Positions 1 to 8,625 of a stretch of DNA of 64,000 nt are shown piece after piece (position 1 is the first letter of the stretch; the number at the start of each line of letters is the position of its first letter). The position numbers and the translations under genes were made by a program. The DNA lies in contig NZ_CADFEI010000030.1 of assembly GCF_902833225.1 (NCBI RefSeq), positions 1-64,000 on the forward strand, given 5' to 3'. The notes under the pieces were generated by a model, which saw only the letters and a program-made list of their open reading frames with translations, ran no database searches and was not told the DNA's origin. Source of the stretch: Burkholderia sp. BCC1644. GTDB taxonomy: Bacteria > Pseudomonadota > Gammaproteobacteria > Burkholderiales > Burkholderiaceae.

Positions 1-143
1 CAGAACTTCGCGGACTCGTCGAGCACGGCCTGCGCCGTGTCGTAACCGGCATCCTCGAAACCCGGCAACTGCGCAACGGCGTCGATGCCCGCGAGTTCCT
101 TCAGCACGAACAGCATGTCCTTGACGGGGGCGTTATAGCTCAT
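1..143 (-). CDS. Acyl-CoA dehydrogenase, N-terminal end (gene runs off the window)
   Basis: Only the first 47 codons are present; the rest lies beyond the left edge. The protein begins MSYNAPVKDMLFVLKELAG, and this N-terminal extension is characteristic of the long (about 600-residue) proteobacterial acyl-CoA dehydrogenases that carry the extra AcylCoA_DH_N segment before the FAD fold. Members oxidise acyl-CoA to enoyl-CoA with FAD in the beta-oxidation cycle. The start is the ATG at 143-141. The gene points the same way as pntAB upstream but is separated from it by about 480 bases and a strong hairpin, so it is probably its own unit. The family call rests on the N-terminal signature alone. 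Confidence 0.8.
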   Translation of the reverse strand, partial: MSYNAPVKDMLFVLKELAGIDAVAQLPGFEDAGYDTAQAVLDESAKF

Positions 144-620
144 GGTCGATGTTCCAATCAGGCGGTGAATGAGGCGCGCCAGGGGGTGGATTCGGCAGAA
201 CCGGCCCGACCCGGGGCGACGTGATGACCCATCGTAATGCCGCGGTCGCCGATTCCCATTGTCATATCCGGCCCACATAGTGACAAAATCGGCCACGGAA
301 TTTTCAGCCTTTGCCGGGAACGGCCGGCCAGACGGGGGTTCGGCCGGATCGGGTTTGGCGGATTCAACGCGCAATCGACGTGCCCGCGTCCGGCCCCGAT
401 GCCGCGGAGCCGGCCCGGGCGGCAATGGGAGCCGGTTATGGGAACCGCTGGCGGGCGCCGGCAACGGGAACGCGTCGACACCGGCAGCCACGCCACGCGC
501 CGCGCCGCGCACATGTGCATCGGCCCGCCATGCATCACCGATGCGTGGCGGGCCGACGGTATGCCGGGGCCATGTGCTTGCGGAACGGACCTGCGGCCCG
601 CTCCGGTCGCGTGGCCGCGC
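144..620. other. Intergenic region between pntB and the acyl-CoA dehydrogenase gene
   Basis: This gap of 477 bases has no convincing gene; open frames here are GC-rich shadows with arginine-rich translations. It should hold the promoter of the leftward acyl-CoA dehydrogenase gene and, near the pntB end, the hairpin at 520-556. Confidence 0.6.
520..556. terminator. Strong stem-loop downstream of pntB
   Basis: Bases 520-536 and 540-556 are inverted repeats, pairing at 16 of 17 positions around a 3-base loop (ACC). The hairpin lies about 65 bases after the pntB stop codon. There is no T-run after it, so intrinsic termination is inferred from stem strength and position; it may instead stabilise the 3' end of the mRNA. 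Confidence 0.5.
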
Positions 621-2036
621 TCAGGAGGCTTTCAGCATGCCGAAGACCTCGCTCAGCATCGACTTCGCGTCGCCGAACAACATGCGGTTGTTGTCCTTGT
701 AGAACAGCGGATTGTCGACGCCCGCATAGCCCGAAGCCATGCTGCGCTTCATCACGATCGACGTCTTCGCCTTCCACACCTCCAGCACCGGCATGCCGGC
801 GATCGGGCTCGTCGGGTCGTCCTGCGCCGCCGGGTTCACGATGTCGTTCGCGCCGATCACCATCGACACGTCGGCCTCGGGGAAGTCGCCGTTGATCTCG
901 TCCATTTCGAGCACGATGTCGTACGGCACCTTCGCTTCGGCCAGCAGCACGTTCATGTGGCCCGGCATGCGGCCCGCGACCGGGTGAATCGCGAAACGCA
1001 CGTCGACGCCCTTTTCGCGCAGCAGCTTCGTCAGCTCGAACACCGTGTGCTGGGCCTGCGCCACCGCCATCCCATAGCCGGGTACGATGATCACGCGCTT
1101 CGCCTCGCGCAGCAGCTCGGCCGTTTCCGCCGCGCTCACCGCGACCGCCTCGCCGGCCGGCTGCGCGCCGCCGCCGGCGGCCGCCGGCGCGCCTGCGCCG
1201 CTGCCGAAGCCGCCCGCGATCACGCTGATGAAGTTGCGGTTCATCGCGCGGCACATGATGTACGACAGGATCGCACCGGACGAGCCGACCAGCGCGCCGA
1301 TCACGATCAGCAGGTCGTTGCCGAGCATGAAGCCGGTGGCCGCCGCCGCCCAGCCCGAGTAGCTGTTGAGCATCGACACCACGACCGGCATGTCCGCCCC
1401 GCCGATCGCCATCACCATGTGCACGCCGAACAGCAGCGAGATCACCGTCATCACGACGAGCGGCAGCATGCCGTCCTGGATGCTTTCCGCGTGCAGGAAC
1501 GCGCGGCCGAAGTAGATCACGATCAGCAGCGCGGCCAGGTTCATCCAGTGCCGCGCCGGCAGCAGCAGCGGCTTGCCGCCGATCTTGCCCGACAGCTTGC
1601 CGAACGCGATGATCGAGCCCGCGAAGGTAATCGCGCCGATCAGGATGCCGACGTAGATTTCCACTTCGTGGATGGCCTTCTCGGCGCCCGTGAGCTGCAG
1701 CGACGTGTCGATGTAGCTCGCGAAGCCGACCAGGCAGGCTGCGAGACCGACCAGGCTGTGCATCAGCGCGACCAGTTCCGGCATCTGCGTCATCTGCACC
1801 TTCTTCGCGGCGTACAGGCCGACGGCGCCGCCGACGACCAGCGCGGCGACCACGTACGGAATGCCCGCGGCCGACACGCGCGGCCCGGCCACGGTGGCCA
1901 GCACCGCGATCAGCATGCCGATCATGCCGAGCAGGTTGCCGCGGCGTGCCGTTTCAGGGTTGGCCAGCCCGCCGAGGCTGAGGATGAAGAGGATCGCGGC
2001 GCCGATATAGGAGACGGTAGTCAGGTTTGAAGTCAT
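621..2036 (-). CDS. pntB: NAD(P) transhydrogenase, beta subunit
   Basis: PntB of 471 residues, close to the usual 460-480. The N-terminal half is a bundle of hydrophobic helices (dII, the proton channel) starting VSYIGAAILFILSLGGLA. The C-terminal third is the NADP(H)-binding dIII domain: around residues 315-345 GYGMAVAQAQ and HPVAGRMPGHMNVLLAEA, then MVIGANDIVNPAAQ and the VMKRSMASGYAGVDNPLF segment, all family hallmarks. The enzyme couples proton influx to reduction of NADP+ by NADH in the inner membrane and is a main NADPH source. It lies 13 bases after pntA, so the two are co-transcribed and expected to form the PntA-PntB complex. Confidence 0.97.
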   Translation of the reverse strand: MTSNLTTVSYIGAAILFILSLGGLANPETARRGNLLGMIGMLIAVLATVAGPRVSAAGIPYVVAALVVGGAVGLYAAKKVQMTQMPELVALMHSLVGLAACLVGFASYIDTSLQLTGAEKAIHEVEIYVGILIGAITFAGSIIAFGKLSGKIGGKPLLLPARHWMNLAALLIVIYFGRAFLHAESIQDGMLPLVVMTVISLLFGVHMVMAIGGADMPVVVSMLNSYSGWAAAATGFMLGNDLLIVIGALVGSSGAILSYIMCRAMNRNFISVIAGGFGSGAGAPAAAGGGAQPAGEAVAVSAAETAELLREAKRVIIVPGYGMAVAQAQHTVFELTKLLREKGVDVRFAIHPVAGRMPGHMNVLLAEAKVPYDIVLEMDEINGDFPEADVSMVIGANDIVNPAAQDDPTSPIAGMPVLEVWKAKTSIVMKRSMASGYAGVDNPLFYKDNNRMLFGDAKSMLSEVFGMLKAS

Positions 2037-2049
2037 TGTTGTCGTCCCC

Positions 2050-3648
2050 TTATTTGCGGAACATCGCCAGCATGCGTCGCGTGACCGCGAAGCCGCCGAA
2101 CATGTTGACGGCCGTGAGCGTCAGCGCGCCCACCGCCAGGCCGAGGATCAGCCCGGACGGGCGATCGCCCGCGTTGGCCAGTTCGCCGAGGGGCGGCGCG
2201 ACCTGCACGAGCGCGCCGATCGCGATGATCGACGAGATCGCGTTGGTCACGCTCATCAGCGGCGTATGCAGCGACGGCGTGACGTTCCAGATCACCATGT
2301 AGCCGACGAAGCACGCGAGCACGAACACCGTGAAGTGCGACAGGAAGCTCGCCGGCGCGAATTGGCCGACGAACAGGAAAGCCAGCGCGCCGACCGCGAA
2401 CACGATCGCGAGCGCCTTGGCCGACATCGGCTCGCCGCTATGGCCGTGGCCCTTGGACTTCGCGGGCGCGGCCGCGGCGGGCGCCGCCTGGGGCTTGGGC
2501 GCGACGACCGCCTGCTTGACCGGCGGCGGCGGCCACGTGACGTTGCCTTCCTTGATGACGGTCAGGCCGCGGATCGCGTCGTCGTCGAAGTCGACGTTGA
2601 TCGTGCCGTCCTTGCCCTTGCACAGCTCCTCGACCACGCGCAGCAGGTTCGTCGCATAGAGCGTGGACGACTGCCGCGACAGGCGCGACGCGAGATCCGT
2701 GTAGCCGACGATCGTCACGCCGTGGCGCACGACGGCCTCGCCGGGCACCGTGAGTTCGCAGTTGCCGCCCTGTTCGGCGGCCATGTCGACGATCACGCTG
2801 CCGGGCTTCATCGACTGCACCATCTCGGCCGTGATCAGCTTCGGCGCGGGCTTGCCGGGGATCAGCGCGGTCGTGATGATGATGTCGGCATCCTTGGCCT
2901 GCTGCGCGTACATCGCGCGCTGCGCCTGCTGGAAGCCTTCGCTCATCACCTTCGCGTAGCCGCCGCCGCCCGAGCCTTCCTCCTCGTAGTCGACCTTGAC
3001 GAACTCGCCGCCCAGCGACTTGACCTGATCGGCCACTTCCGCACGCGTGTCGTTCGCACGCACGATCGCGCCGAGGCTGGCGGCCGTGCCGATCGCGGCG
3101 AGGCCGGCCACGCCGGCACCGGCGATGAAGACCTTGGCCGGCGGAATCTTGCCGGCCGCCGTGACCTGGCCGTTCAGGAAACGCCCGAATGCGTGCGCGG
3201 CCTCGATTACCGCACGGTAGCCGCTGATGCTGGCCATCGACGTGAGCGCGTCCATCTTCTGCGCGCGCGACAGCGTGCGCGGCAGCGAATCGATCGCCAG
3301 CACGGTGGCCCGCCTGGCGGCCAGCTGCTCCATCAGTTCGGGGTTCTGCGCCGGCCAGACGAAGCCGATCAGCGTGCCGCCCTCGCGCATCAACGCGACT
3401 TCGTCGCCGGTCGGCGGGCGCACCTTGAACACGATGTCGCTGCCGGACCAGAGGTCGGCCGCCGATGCGGCAACGGTTGCGCCGGCCGCACGGTAGGCGT
3501 CGTCATCAAAGTTCGCGCCGGCACCGGCGCCGCTTTGGACGGCGACCGAAAACCCCAGCTTGATCAGCTTCTCGACCACTTCGGGGACGGTCGCTACGCG
3601 CCGTTCGCCGGTGGCTGTCTCCAGAGGAATCCCAATCTGTAATGTCAT
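2050..3648 (-). CDS. pntA: NAD(P) transhydrogenase, alpha subunit (fused form)
   Basis: PntA of 532 residues, beginning MTLQIGIPLETATGERRVAT at the ATG at 3648; an in-frame start ten codons upstream adds only non-family residues. The first ~380 residues are the NAD(H)-binding dI domain (alanine dehydrogenase/PNT fold) with the Rossmann segment FIAGAGVAGLAAIGTAASLGA and the ANDTRAEVADQVKSLGGEFV stretch. An alanine/proline-rich linker leads to C-terminal transmembrane helices (SAKALAIVFAVGALAFLFVG onward). The soluble and membrane parts are one chain, as in E. coli, not split into PntAA and PntAB. It is the first gene of the pntA-pntB operon; its promoter should lie in 3649-3807. Confidence 0.96.
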   Translation of the reverse strand: MTLQIGIPLETATGERRVATVPEVVEKLIKLGFSVAVQSGAGAGANFDDDAYRAAGATVAASAADLWSGSDIVFKVRPPTGDEVALMREGGTLIGFVWPAQNPELMEQLAARRATVLAIDSLPRTLSRAQKMDALTSMASISGYRAVIEAAHAFGRFLNGQVTAAGKIPPAKVFIAGAGVAGLAAIGTAASLGAIVRANDTRAEVADQVKSLGGEFVKVDYEEEGSGGGGYAKVMSEGFQQAQRAMYAQQAKDADIIITTALIPGKPAPKLITAEMVQSMKPGSVIVDMAAEQGGNCELTVPGEAVVRHGVTIVGYTDLASRLSRQSSTLYATNLLRVVEELCKGKDGTINVDFDDDAIRGLTVIKEGNVTWPPPPVKQAVVAPKPQAAPAAAAPAKSKGHGHSGEPMSAKALAIVFAVGALAFLFVGQFAPASFLSHFTVFVLACFVGYMVIWNVTPSLHTPLMSVTNAISSIIAIGALVQVAPPLGELANAGDRPSGLILGLAVGALTLTAVNMFGGFAVTRRMLAMFRK

Positions 3649-3807
3649 ATTATGAAAGATGGGTGATGGCCATCGCAAAGCGCTCGGGCCGGTGCGTCAA
3701 GTTACCAGAATCATGTGGATGTTTCGAAATCAGCGTGCGACCCGCGCCGGAATTCCCGACGCGAGCCGGATACGGGAACGGGCCGCGCACGCCGGCCTCC
3801 CCGCGTA

Positions 3808-4854
3808 CTACACCTGCCGCCGGTAAGTCCCCGGCGTACTCCCCGTCCAGTGCCGGAACGCGCGATGAAACGCGCTCGGGTCATCGAAGCCGATATCGGC
3901 GCCGATCGCCGCGATCGTGTCGGGCGTGTCCGTCAGCCGCTGGATCGCGATGTCGCGCCGCAGCTCGTCCTTCAGTACCTGGAACGTCGTTCCTTCGGCC
4001 GCAAGGTGCCGGCTCAGCGTGCGTACCGAACAATGCAGGTGCTCGGCCGCCTGGTCGATCACGGGCAGGTCGGGCAGCGCCGCCGACAGGTACTGCCGCA
4101 CGCGATGGCACACGAGCTGCTCGCTGAACGATTCGAAGATCCAGTCGCCCGGCGCGCGCGCGAGAAACTTGCGCAGGTTGCGCTTGCTCTGCCGGATCGG
4201 CGCGTCGAGGTAGTCGGCGCTGAAGCGCATCAGCGTGCGCTCGCAGTCGAACTTCACCGAGCCGGTGAAGAAGTACAGGTGCTCGACCGCATGGCGCGGC
4301 CGCGGGCACGCGAACTCGATCTGCAACAGCGGGATCTTTTGCCCGATCAGCCAGGAACACACGCCGTGCACGAGCTTGAGCATCAGCTCCTGGCCGAGCG
4401 CGCCGATCGGGCCGATCGCGTCGTTCGGGCGCAGCAGCACCTGCGCGACGAGACCGTCGCGCTTCGATTCGACGAAGAAATCGTCGAGCAGGATATGGAA
4501 GAATTGCCCGAAACGATGCAGCGTCGTTTCGAGGTTGCGCGCATCGAGCAGGCTCAGGCACAGATACTTCAGCGTGCCGCCACGCAACGGGCGCGAGAAG
4601 ATGCCGGGCATCTCGTCGTCGAGATCGATCGCGAGCGTGCGGTACAGCGTCGAGAACTGCTCCTCCGTCACGCGCGCATGCGGCTCGCCGAGCAGCTCGA
4701 TCGGGATGCCCGCGCCGCGCAGGTAGCGTTCGACCACATCGCGCTGCGCGCCCGCACTCGCGAGAAAACCGTTGACGAGCGAAATCGGCACCGTCGCGCT
4801 CGGCGACGGCAGCGCATGCCCTGCCCGGGCGGCAAGTGAGTCTGAACCGGTCAT
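3808..4854 (-). CDS. AraC family transcriptional regulator with AraC-type N-terminal sensor domain
   Basis: A regulator of 348 residues. The N-terminal ~200 residues match the arabinose-binding-like domain of the OruR/ArgR-type AraC group; the C-terminal ~100 residues hold the two helix-turn-helix motifs, with HCSVRTLSRHLAAEGTTFQ in the first and IGADIGFDDPSAFHRAFRHW in the second. I chose the ATG at 4854 because GGGGA lies just before it and a -10-like TACAAT reads leftward at 4887-4882. The frame stays open upstream to 4935, but that stretch would be a proline/glycine-rich extension without a ribosome site. The gene follows the acyl-CoA ligase, which it may regulate (inference). Confidence 0.9.
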   Translation of the reverse strand: MTGSDSLAARAGHALPSPSATVPISLVNGFLASAGAQRDVVERYLRGAGIPIELLGEPHARVTEEQFSTLYRTLAIDLDDEMPGIFSRPLRGGTLKYLCLSLLDARNLETTLHRFGQFFHILLDDFFVESKRDGLVAQVLLRPNDAIGPIGALGQELMLKLVHGVCSWLIGQKIPLLQIEFACPRPRHAVEHLYFFTGSVKFDCERTLMRFSADYLDAPIRQSKRNLRKFLARAPGDWIFESFSEQLVCHRVRQYLSAALPDLPVIDQAAEHLHCSVRTLSRHLAAEGTTFQVLKDELRRDIAIQRLTDTPDTIAAIGADIGFDDPSAFHRAFRHWTGSTPGTYRRQV

Positions 4855-4974
4855 CGCGTCCCCGTCGGTCGAACCGCTCGCATTGTACTTGAGCGGCCCG
4901 CGCGGCCCTTTCGGCACGTTCGGGGCCTTCGCCATGCCGGGCCGCGCCCGCGGCCGTGCGGAACGTCGCGGCCA

Positions 4975-6609
4975 TCAGTCGGTGCGGCTCAGTTCCCGCC
5001 GCAGGATCTTGCCGACCGTCGACTTCGGCAGCCGGTCGACGAAGCGGACGATCTTCGGCACCTTGTACGCCGCCAGGCTCGCGCGGCAATGCTCGACGAG
5101 TTGTTCCTCGTTCACGCCGGCATCCGGCGCGAGCACCACGAACAGCTTGACGGCCTCGCCCGTGCGCGGATCCGGCACGCCGATGCACGCGCATTCGGCG
5201 ACGCCCGGCAGCGCGGTCGCGACGGCTTCCACCTCGTTCGGATACACGTTGAAGCCCGACACGATGATCATGTCCTTCTTGCGGTCGACGATCCGCAGGA
5301 AGCCGGCCGCGTCGAACACGCCGACGTCGCCGGTACGGAAATAACCGTCCGCCGTGAACGCGGCCGCGTTCGCGTCCGGCTTCTGCCAGTAACCGCCCAT
5401 CACCTGCGGCCCCTTCACGCAGATCTCGCCCGCCTCGCCGATCGCCGCCTCGCGATCCTGGTCGTCGAGCAGCTTCACGTCGGTCGACGGCAGCGGCAGG
5501 CCCGTGGTGCCCGTGAACGCGTCGATCGACTGCGGGTTGAACGATACGACCGGCGACGTTTCCGACAACCCGTAGCCCTCGCGGATGAAATTGCCCGTCA
5601 CGGCCTTCCAGCGCGACGAGATCACGTCGATCACCGCCGCGCCGCCGCCCGCCGACAGCTTCAGCCGCGACCAGTCGACTTCCTTCAGGCGCGGATGGCC
5701 GGCGAGCCCTGCGTACAGCGTGTTCACGCCGACGAACACCGTCGGCCGCGCAGCCTTCAGCACGTCGATGAACCCGTCCATGTCGCGCGGGTTCGCGACG
5801 AGCCAGTTCTGCGCGCCGATCGCGAAGTAGGACAGGAAGTTCACCGTCAGCGCGAAGATGTGATACAGCGGGATCGCCGTGACGACGACCTCCTCGCCCG
5901 GCTCGCGAGCCGCCGGCACGATCGCCGCGAACTGTTCGATGTTCGCGACGAGGTTGCGGTGCGACAGCGCCGCGCCCTTCGACAGGCCGGTCGTGCCGCC
6001 CGTGTATTGCAGCAGCAGCAGGTCCGCGCCGCCGAGCGCGACCGGCTCGCACGCGAGCGATTCGCCCGCGGCAAGCGCGTCCGCGAGCGGGATCGAGCCG
6101 GGCGGCAGTGCGTCGCACGTGCCGGCCGGCGCATCGACGACGCCGAGATCGCCGCGCCCCACGCTCAGCACGGTGCGCACGCGCGTGCCGCCAACCACGT
6201 CGGCGAACGTGCCCATCGAGCCGCCGCAGACGACGGCCACCTCGACGCCCGCGTCGTTGAGCTGATGCTCGAGCTCGCGCGCGGTGTAGTGCGGGTTGAC
6301 GTTGACCTGGATGGCGCCGATCTTCGCAACGGCGACGAACACGACCGGAAACGCGAGCACGTTGGGCAGCATCACGGCCACGCGATCGCCCTTGCGCACG
6401 CCGACGACCTGCTGCAGATACGCGGCCAGCGTGGTCGACAGGCGGTCGACATCGGCATAGGTGAGCGTACGTCCGTACGCATGGAACGCCGGGCGATCGG
6501 CGAAGCGGCGCATCGCGTCGTCCAGCAGCGCGCTTACGGATGGATGGCGATCGGCATCGATCTCGGCGGGGATCGAGCCATACGACCCGGTCCAGTGTCT
6601 CTTCGTCAT
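4975..6609 (-). CDS. AMP-binding acyl-CoA ligase (long-chain fatty acid-CoA ligase type)
   Basis: An adenylate-forming enzyme of 544 residues. The P-loop-like motif YTGGTTGLSKGAALSHRN sits at about residues 190-207, the A5/A8 region has GYGLSETSP, and TGDVGVFDAAGFLRIVDRKKDMIIVSG carries the adenylate-binding Asp and hinge; the C-terminal catalytic lysine lies in KSTVGKILRREL. It activates a carboxylic acid, most likely a fatty acid, to its CoA thioester via acyl-AMP. The start has a strong ribosome site (AGGAG, 8 bases upstream). The acyl-CoA dehydrogenase at the left edge is compatible with a beta-oxidation role. Chain length cannot be told from sequence. Confidence 0.92.
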   Translation of the reverse strand: MTKRHWTGSYGSIPAEIDADRHPSVSALLDDAMRRFADRPAFHAYGRTLTYADVDRLSTTLAAYLQQVVGVRKGDRVAVMLPNVLAFPVVFVAVAKIGAIQVNVNPHYTARELEHQLNDAGVEVAVVCGGSMGTFADVVGGTRVRTVLSVGRGDLGVVDAPAGTCDALPPGSIPLADALAAGESLACEPVALGGADLLLLQYTGGTTGLSKGAALSHRNLVANIEQFAAIVPAAREPGEEVVVTAIPLYHIFALTVNFLSYFAIGAQNWLVANPRDMDGFIDVLKAARPTVFVGVNTLYAGLAGHPRLKEVDWSRLKLSAGGGAAVIDVISSRWKAVTGNFIREGYGLSETSPVVSFNPQSIDAFTGTTGLPLPSTDVKLLDDQDREAAIGEAGEICVKGPQVMGGYWQKPDANAAAFTADGYFRTGDVGVFDAAGFLRIVDRKKDMIIVSGFNVYPNEVEAVATALPGVAECACIGVPDPRTGEAVKLFVVLAPDAGVNEEQLVEHCRASLAAYKVPKIVRFVDRLPKSTVGKILRRELSRTD

Positions 6610-6917
6610 GTCTCGCTCCTAGGCTCGGGGGACGGTGCGCGCGCAGCGCACCGTTCGCACGGCGGCCTGCACGCCGGAAGGACGCGGGCCGTCGCCTGAT
6701 CGGCGACTATCGCCCGCGCGACGCGCTTTGCAAATGATCCGGGCGGCCGAAAAGATGATCGAAACGGACACGCGGGCGGGCGCGCTTGTCCAGACAACTT
6801 CATTTGCAACGGCGGGCAGCCGCATATTCCGCAGCGCGGATTGCAAAGCATCAAGCGGCATGGCACGGCCCGCCGCCCTTCTTCATAATCGACGATCGTC
6901 ATTCATTCGTCGAGAAG
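6610..6917. promoter_or_regulatory. Divergent promoter region with three TTGCAA motifs
   Basis: About 308 bases separate the divergent acyl-CoA ligase and HAD genes. The palindromic hexamer TTGCAA occurs at 6728, 6804 and 6841, each extended on one or both sides by T or A (TTTGCAAA at 6727-6734). In such GC-rich DNA three copies within 120 bases is noticeable. They may be operator half-sites; no -10/-35 pair stands out. Confidence 0.35.
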
Positions 6918-7709
6918 ATGCAGCCCCTTTCCCTGGCCCCCGCCGACACCTTCTCGTCCGTTCGATTCGTGCTGACCGACATGGACGAGACGCTGACCCA
7001 TCGGGGCCGCCTGGCCGCGCAAACCTATGCGGCACTCGAGCGGCTGCAGGCGCACGGCATCCGCGTGATTCCCGTGACTGCCGCACCGGCCGGCTGGTGC
7101 GACCAGATGGCGCGCATGTGGCCGGTCGACGGCGTGATCGCGGAGAACGGCGGACTCTTCATCCGGCGCAGCCCGGACGGGCACGGCGCCGAACGCCGAT
7201 ACTGGCATGCGGACGACGCGCTCGACGGCGCGCGCGACGCACGCCGGCGTATCGCGCAGCATGTGGCGAAGGCCGTACCTGCCGCACGCCACGCGGACGA
7301 CCAGGACTTCAGGCTGACGTCGCTCGCATACGCTCGCACCGGCTCCGGCCAGGACGACCGGATACGCGACGCGCTGGTCGCGGCCGGCGCAGATGCGACC
7401 ATCAATAACCTGTGGATCATCGGCTGGGTCGGCGGATACGACAAGCTGTCGATGTCGCTGCGCGTGCTGTCGGACGCCTACGGCGTCGACGCCGACGAAG
7501 CGCCGGCGTGCGTCGCGTATTCCGGCGATTCCACGAACGACGCGCCGATGTTCGGCTATTTCACGCACACGGCCGGCGTGAGCACCGTGGTCGACTATCT
7601 GCAGCAGTTGCCCGTGCTGCCGAGATGGATCACGCAAGGCCCCGGCGGCAGCGGATTCGTCGAGTTCGCCGACGCGATCCTGCGTGCTCGCGCGGACGAC
7701 CAGGGCTGA
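6918..7709 (+). CDS. HAD superfamily hydrolase (subfamily IIB-like phosphatase)
   Basis: A protein of 263 residues with all four HAD motifs: FVLTDMDETLTHRG (motif I nucleophile Asp, residues ~16-20), VIPVTAAP (motif II), the lysine of GGYDKLSMSL (motif III) and YSGDSTNDAPMF (motif IV acidic pair). Spacing between motifs II and III leaves room for a C2-type cap, as in trehalose-6-phosphate or mannosyl-3-phosphoglycerate phosphatases. It should remove phosphate from a sugar phosphate or similar compound in the cytosol. Motif I reads DMDET where DxDGT is usual. The chosen ATG begins the conserved domain; the frame is open upstream but without family similarity. No operon partner. Confidence 0.85.
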   Translation: MQPLSLAPADTFSSVRFVLTDMDETLTHRGRLAAQTYAALERLQAHGIRVIPVTAAPAGWCDQMARMWPVDGVIAENGGLFIRRSPDGHGAERRYWHADDALDGARDARRRIAQHVAKAVPAARHADDQDFRLTSLAYARTGSGQDDRIRDALVAAGADATINNLWIIGWVGGYDKLSMSLRVLSDAYGVDADEAPACVAYSGDSTNDAPMFGYFTHTAGVSTVVDYLQQLPVLPRWITQGPGGSGFVEFADAILRARADDQG

Positions 7710-8040
7710 CCGGCCCGGCGGTCCGACTATCGCGATATCGGCATGGACAACATACGGGATCGGGCGATTCCTGCCGCCGGTCGCGCCTGATACGATCGCT
7801 TCGCTTCCGGTTCGCCACGGCCGAGCGCACCGCGCCACGCCGCCGATGAAGCCGGCACATACGCATCCGCACAACGGCTTCTGCGTACGCCATAGCCTGC
7901 CCCGGCCGGTCGATCCCGCAGCCTTTTGATCAGGATGACTTCACACCTGCCGCCGACCGCGGCGACGTGCGATGCCGGAGCAAGAGACACGACACATCCA
8001 ACCAACGATCCTATCCCGCTCCATCAAGAGGCCTGCCGCC
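7710..8040. other. Intergenic region with nothing recognised
   Basis: About 330 bases between the HAD phosphatase and the AhpD-like gene. It presumably carries the promoter of the latter. I see no repeat, clear terminator or credible reading frame. Confidence 0.5.
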
Positions 8041-8496
8041 ATGCCAGAACGCATCTCGTTTGGACAACTTCCCGCCCGGCTGCTCGACGTCGTGCTCAAC
8101 GTCGAGGAATACGCGAACCACACCGGACACGACTTCAAGCTCGTCGAACTGGTGCGTGCACGCGTGTCGCAACTGAACGGCTGCGCGTATTGTCTCGACC
8201 GTCACATCAAGGAAGGCATCCACGCAGGCGAGAATCCGCTGCGCTACAACCTGCTGCCCGTGTGGCACGAGACACCCGACCTGTACAGCCCGAAGGAACA
8301 GGCCGCGCTGCGCTGGGCCGAAGCGCTCACGCTGATCAGCGAGAACACGATCGACGACGCGCTCGTCGCCGCGACGCGCGAACACTTCGATCGCGACGAA
8401 CTGGCGACGCTCACGCTGATCGTCGCGCAGATCAACACGTGGAACCGGCTCGCCAAGCCATTCGCGTGGCAGGCCGGCGTGTTTCAGGCTGGTTGA
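8041..8496 (+). CDS. Carboxymuconolactone decarboxylase / AhpD-like family protein
   Basis: A protein of 151 residues of the alkylhydroperoxidase AhpD-like type. The core helix VRARVSQLNGCAYCLDRH carries the conserved CxxC pair and downstream His of peroxidase-active members, at about residues 41-58; EQAALRWAEALTLISENTIDDAL follows, as expected. Such proteins reduce peroxides through the redox-active cysteines. The start ATG at 8041 gives a protein of typical length beginning MPERISFGQLPARLLDVVLN; an upstream in-frame start at 7972 adds unrelated residues. It stands before an AraC regulator in the same direction, with a gap of about 130 bases. Confidence 0.9.
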   Translation: MPERISFGQLPARLLDVVLNVEEYANHTGHDFKLVELVRARVSQLNGCAYCLDRHIKEGIHAGENPLRYNLLPVWHETPDLYSPKEQAALRWAEALTLISENTIDDALVAATREHFDRDELATLTLIVAQINTWNRLAKPFAWQAGVFQAG

Positions 8497-8625
8497 CGCA
8501 GGACGGGGCCGGGCGCGCCGGGTAGCACCGGCGCGTGCATCAGGGTGAACCCTGTAGCGCACGGGACCGTTCCCGCGCAGAATTGCGTGCCGTAAACGAT
8601 ATCGAATCGGACGCAGGATCCCGTC

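Noticed and set aside
237..3642. Long rightward open frames (237-2030, 2266-3642) opposite pntAB
   Set aside because: They are antisense to clear pntB and pntA genes and translate to arginine/histidine-rich text without domains, as expected from high-GC third positions.
3881..6118. A 745-codon leftward frame across the AraC and acyl-CoA ligase genes
   Set aside because: It is out of frame with two well-supported genes and has low-complexity arginine/alanine-rich sequence.
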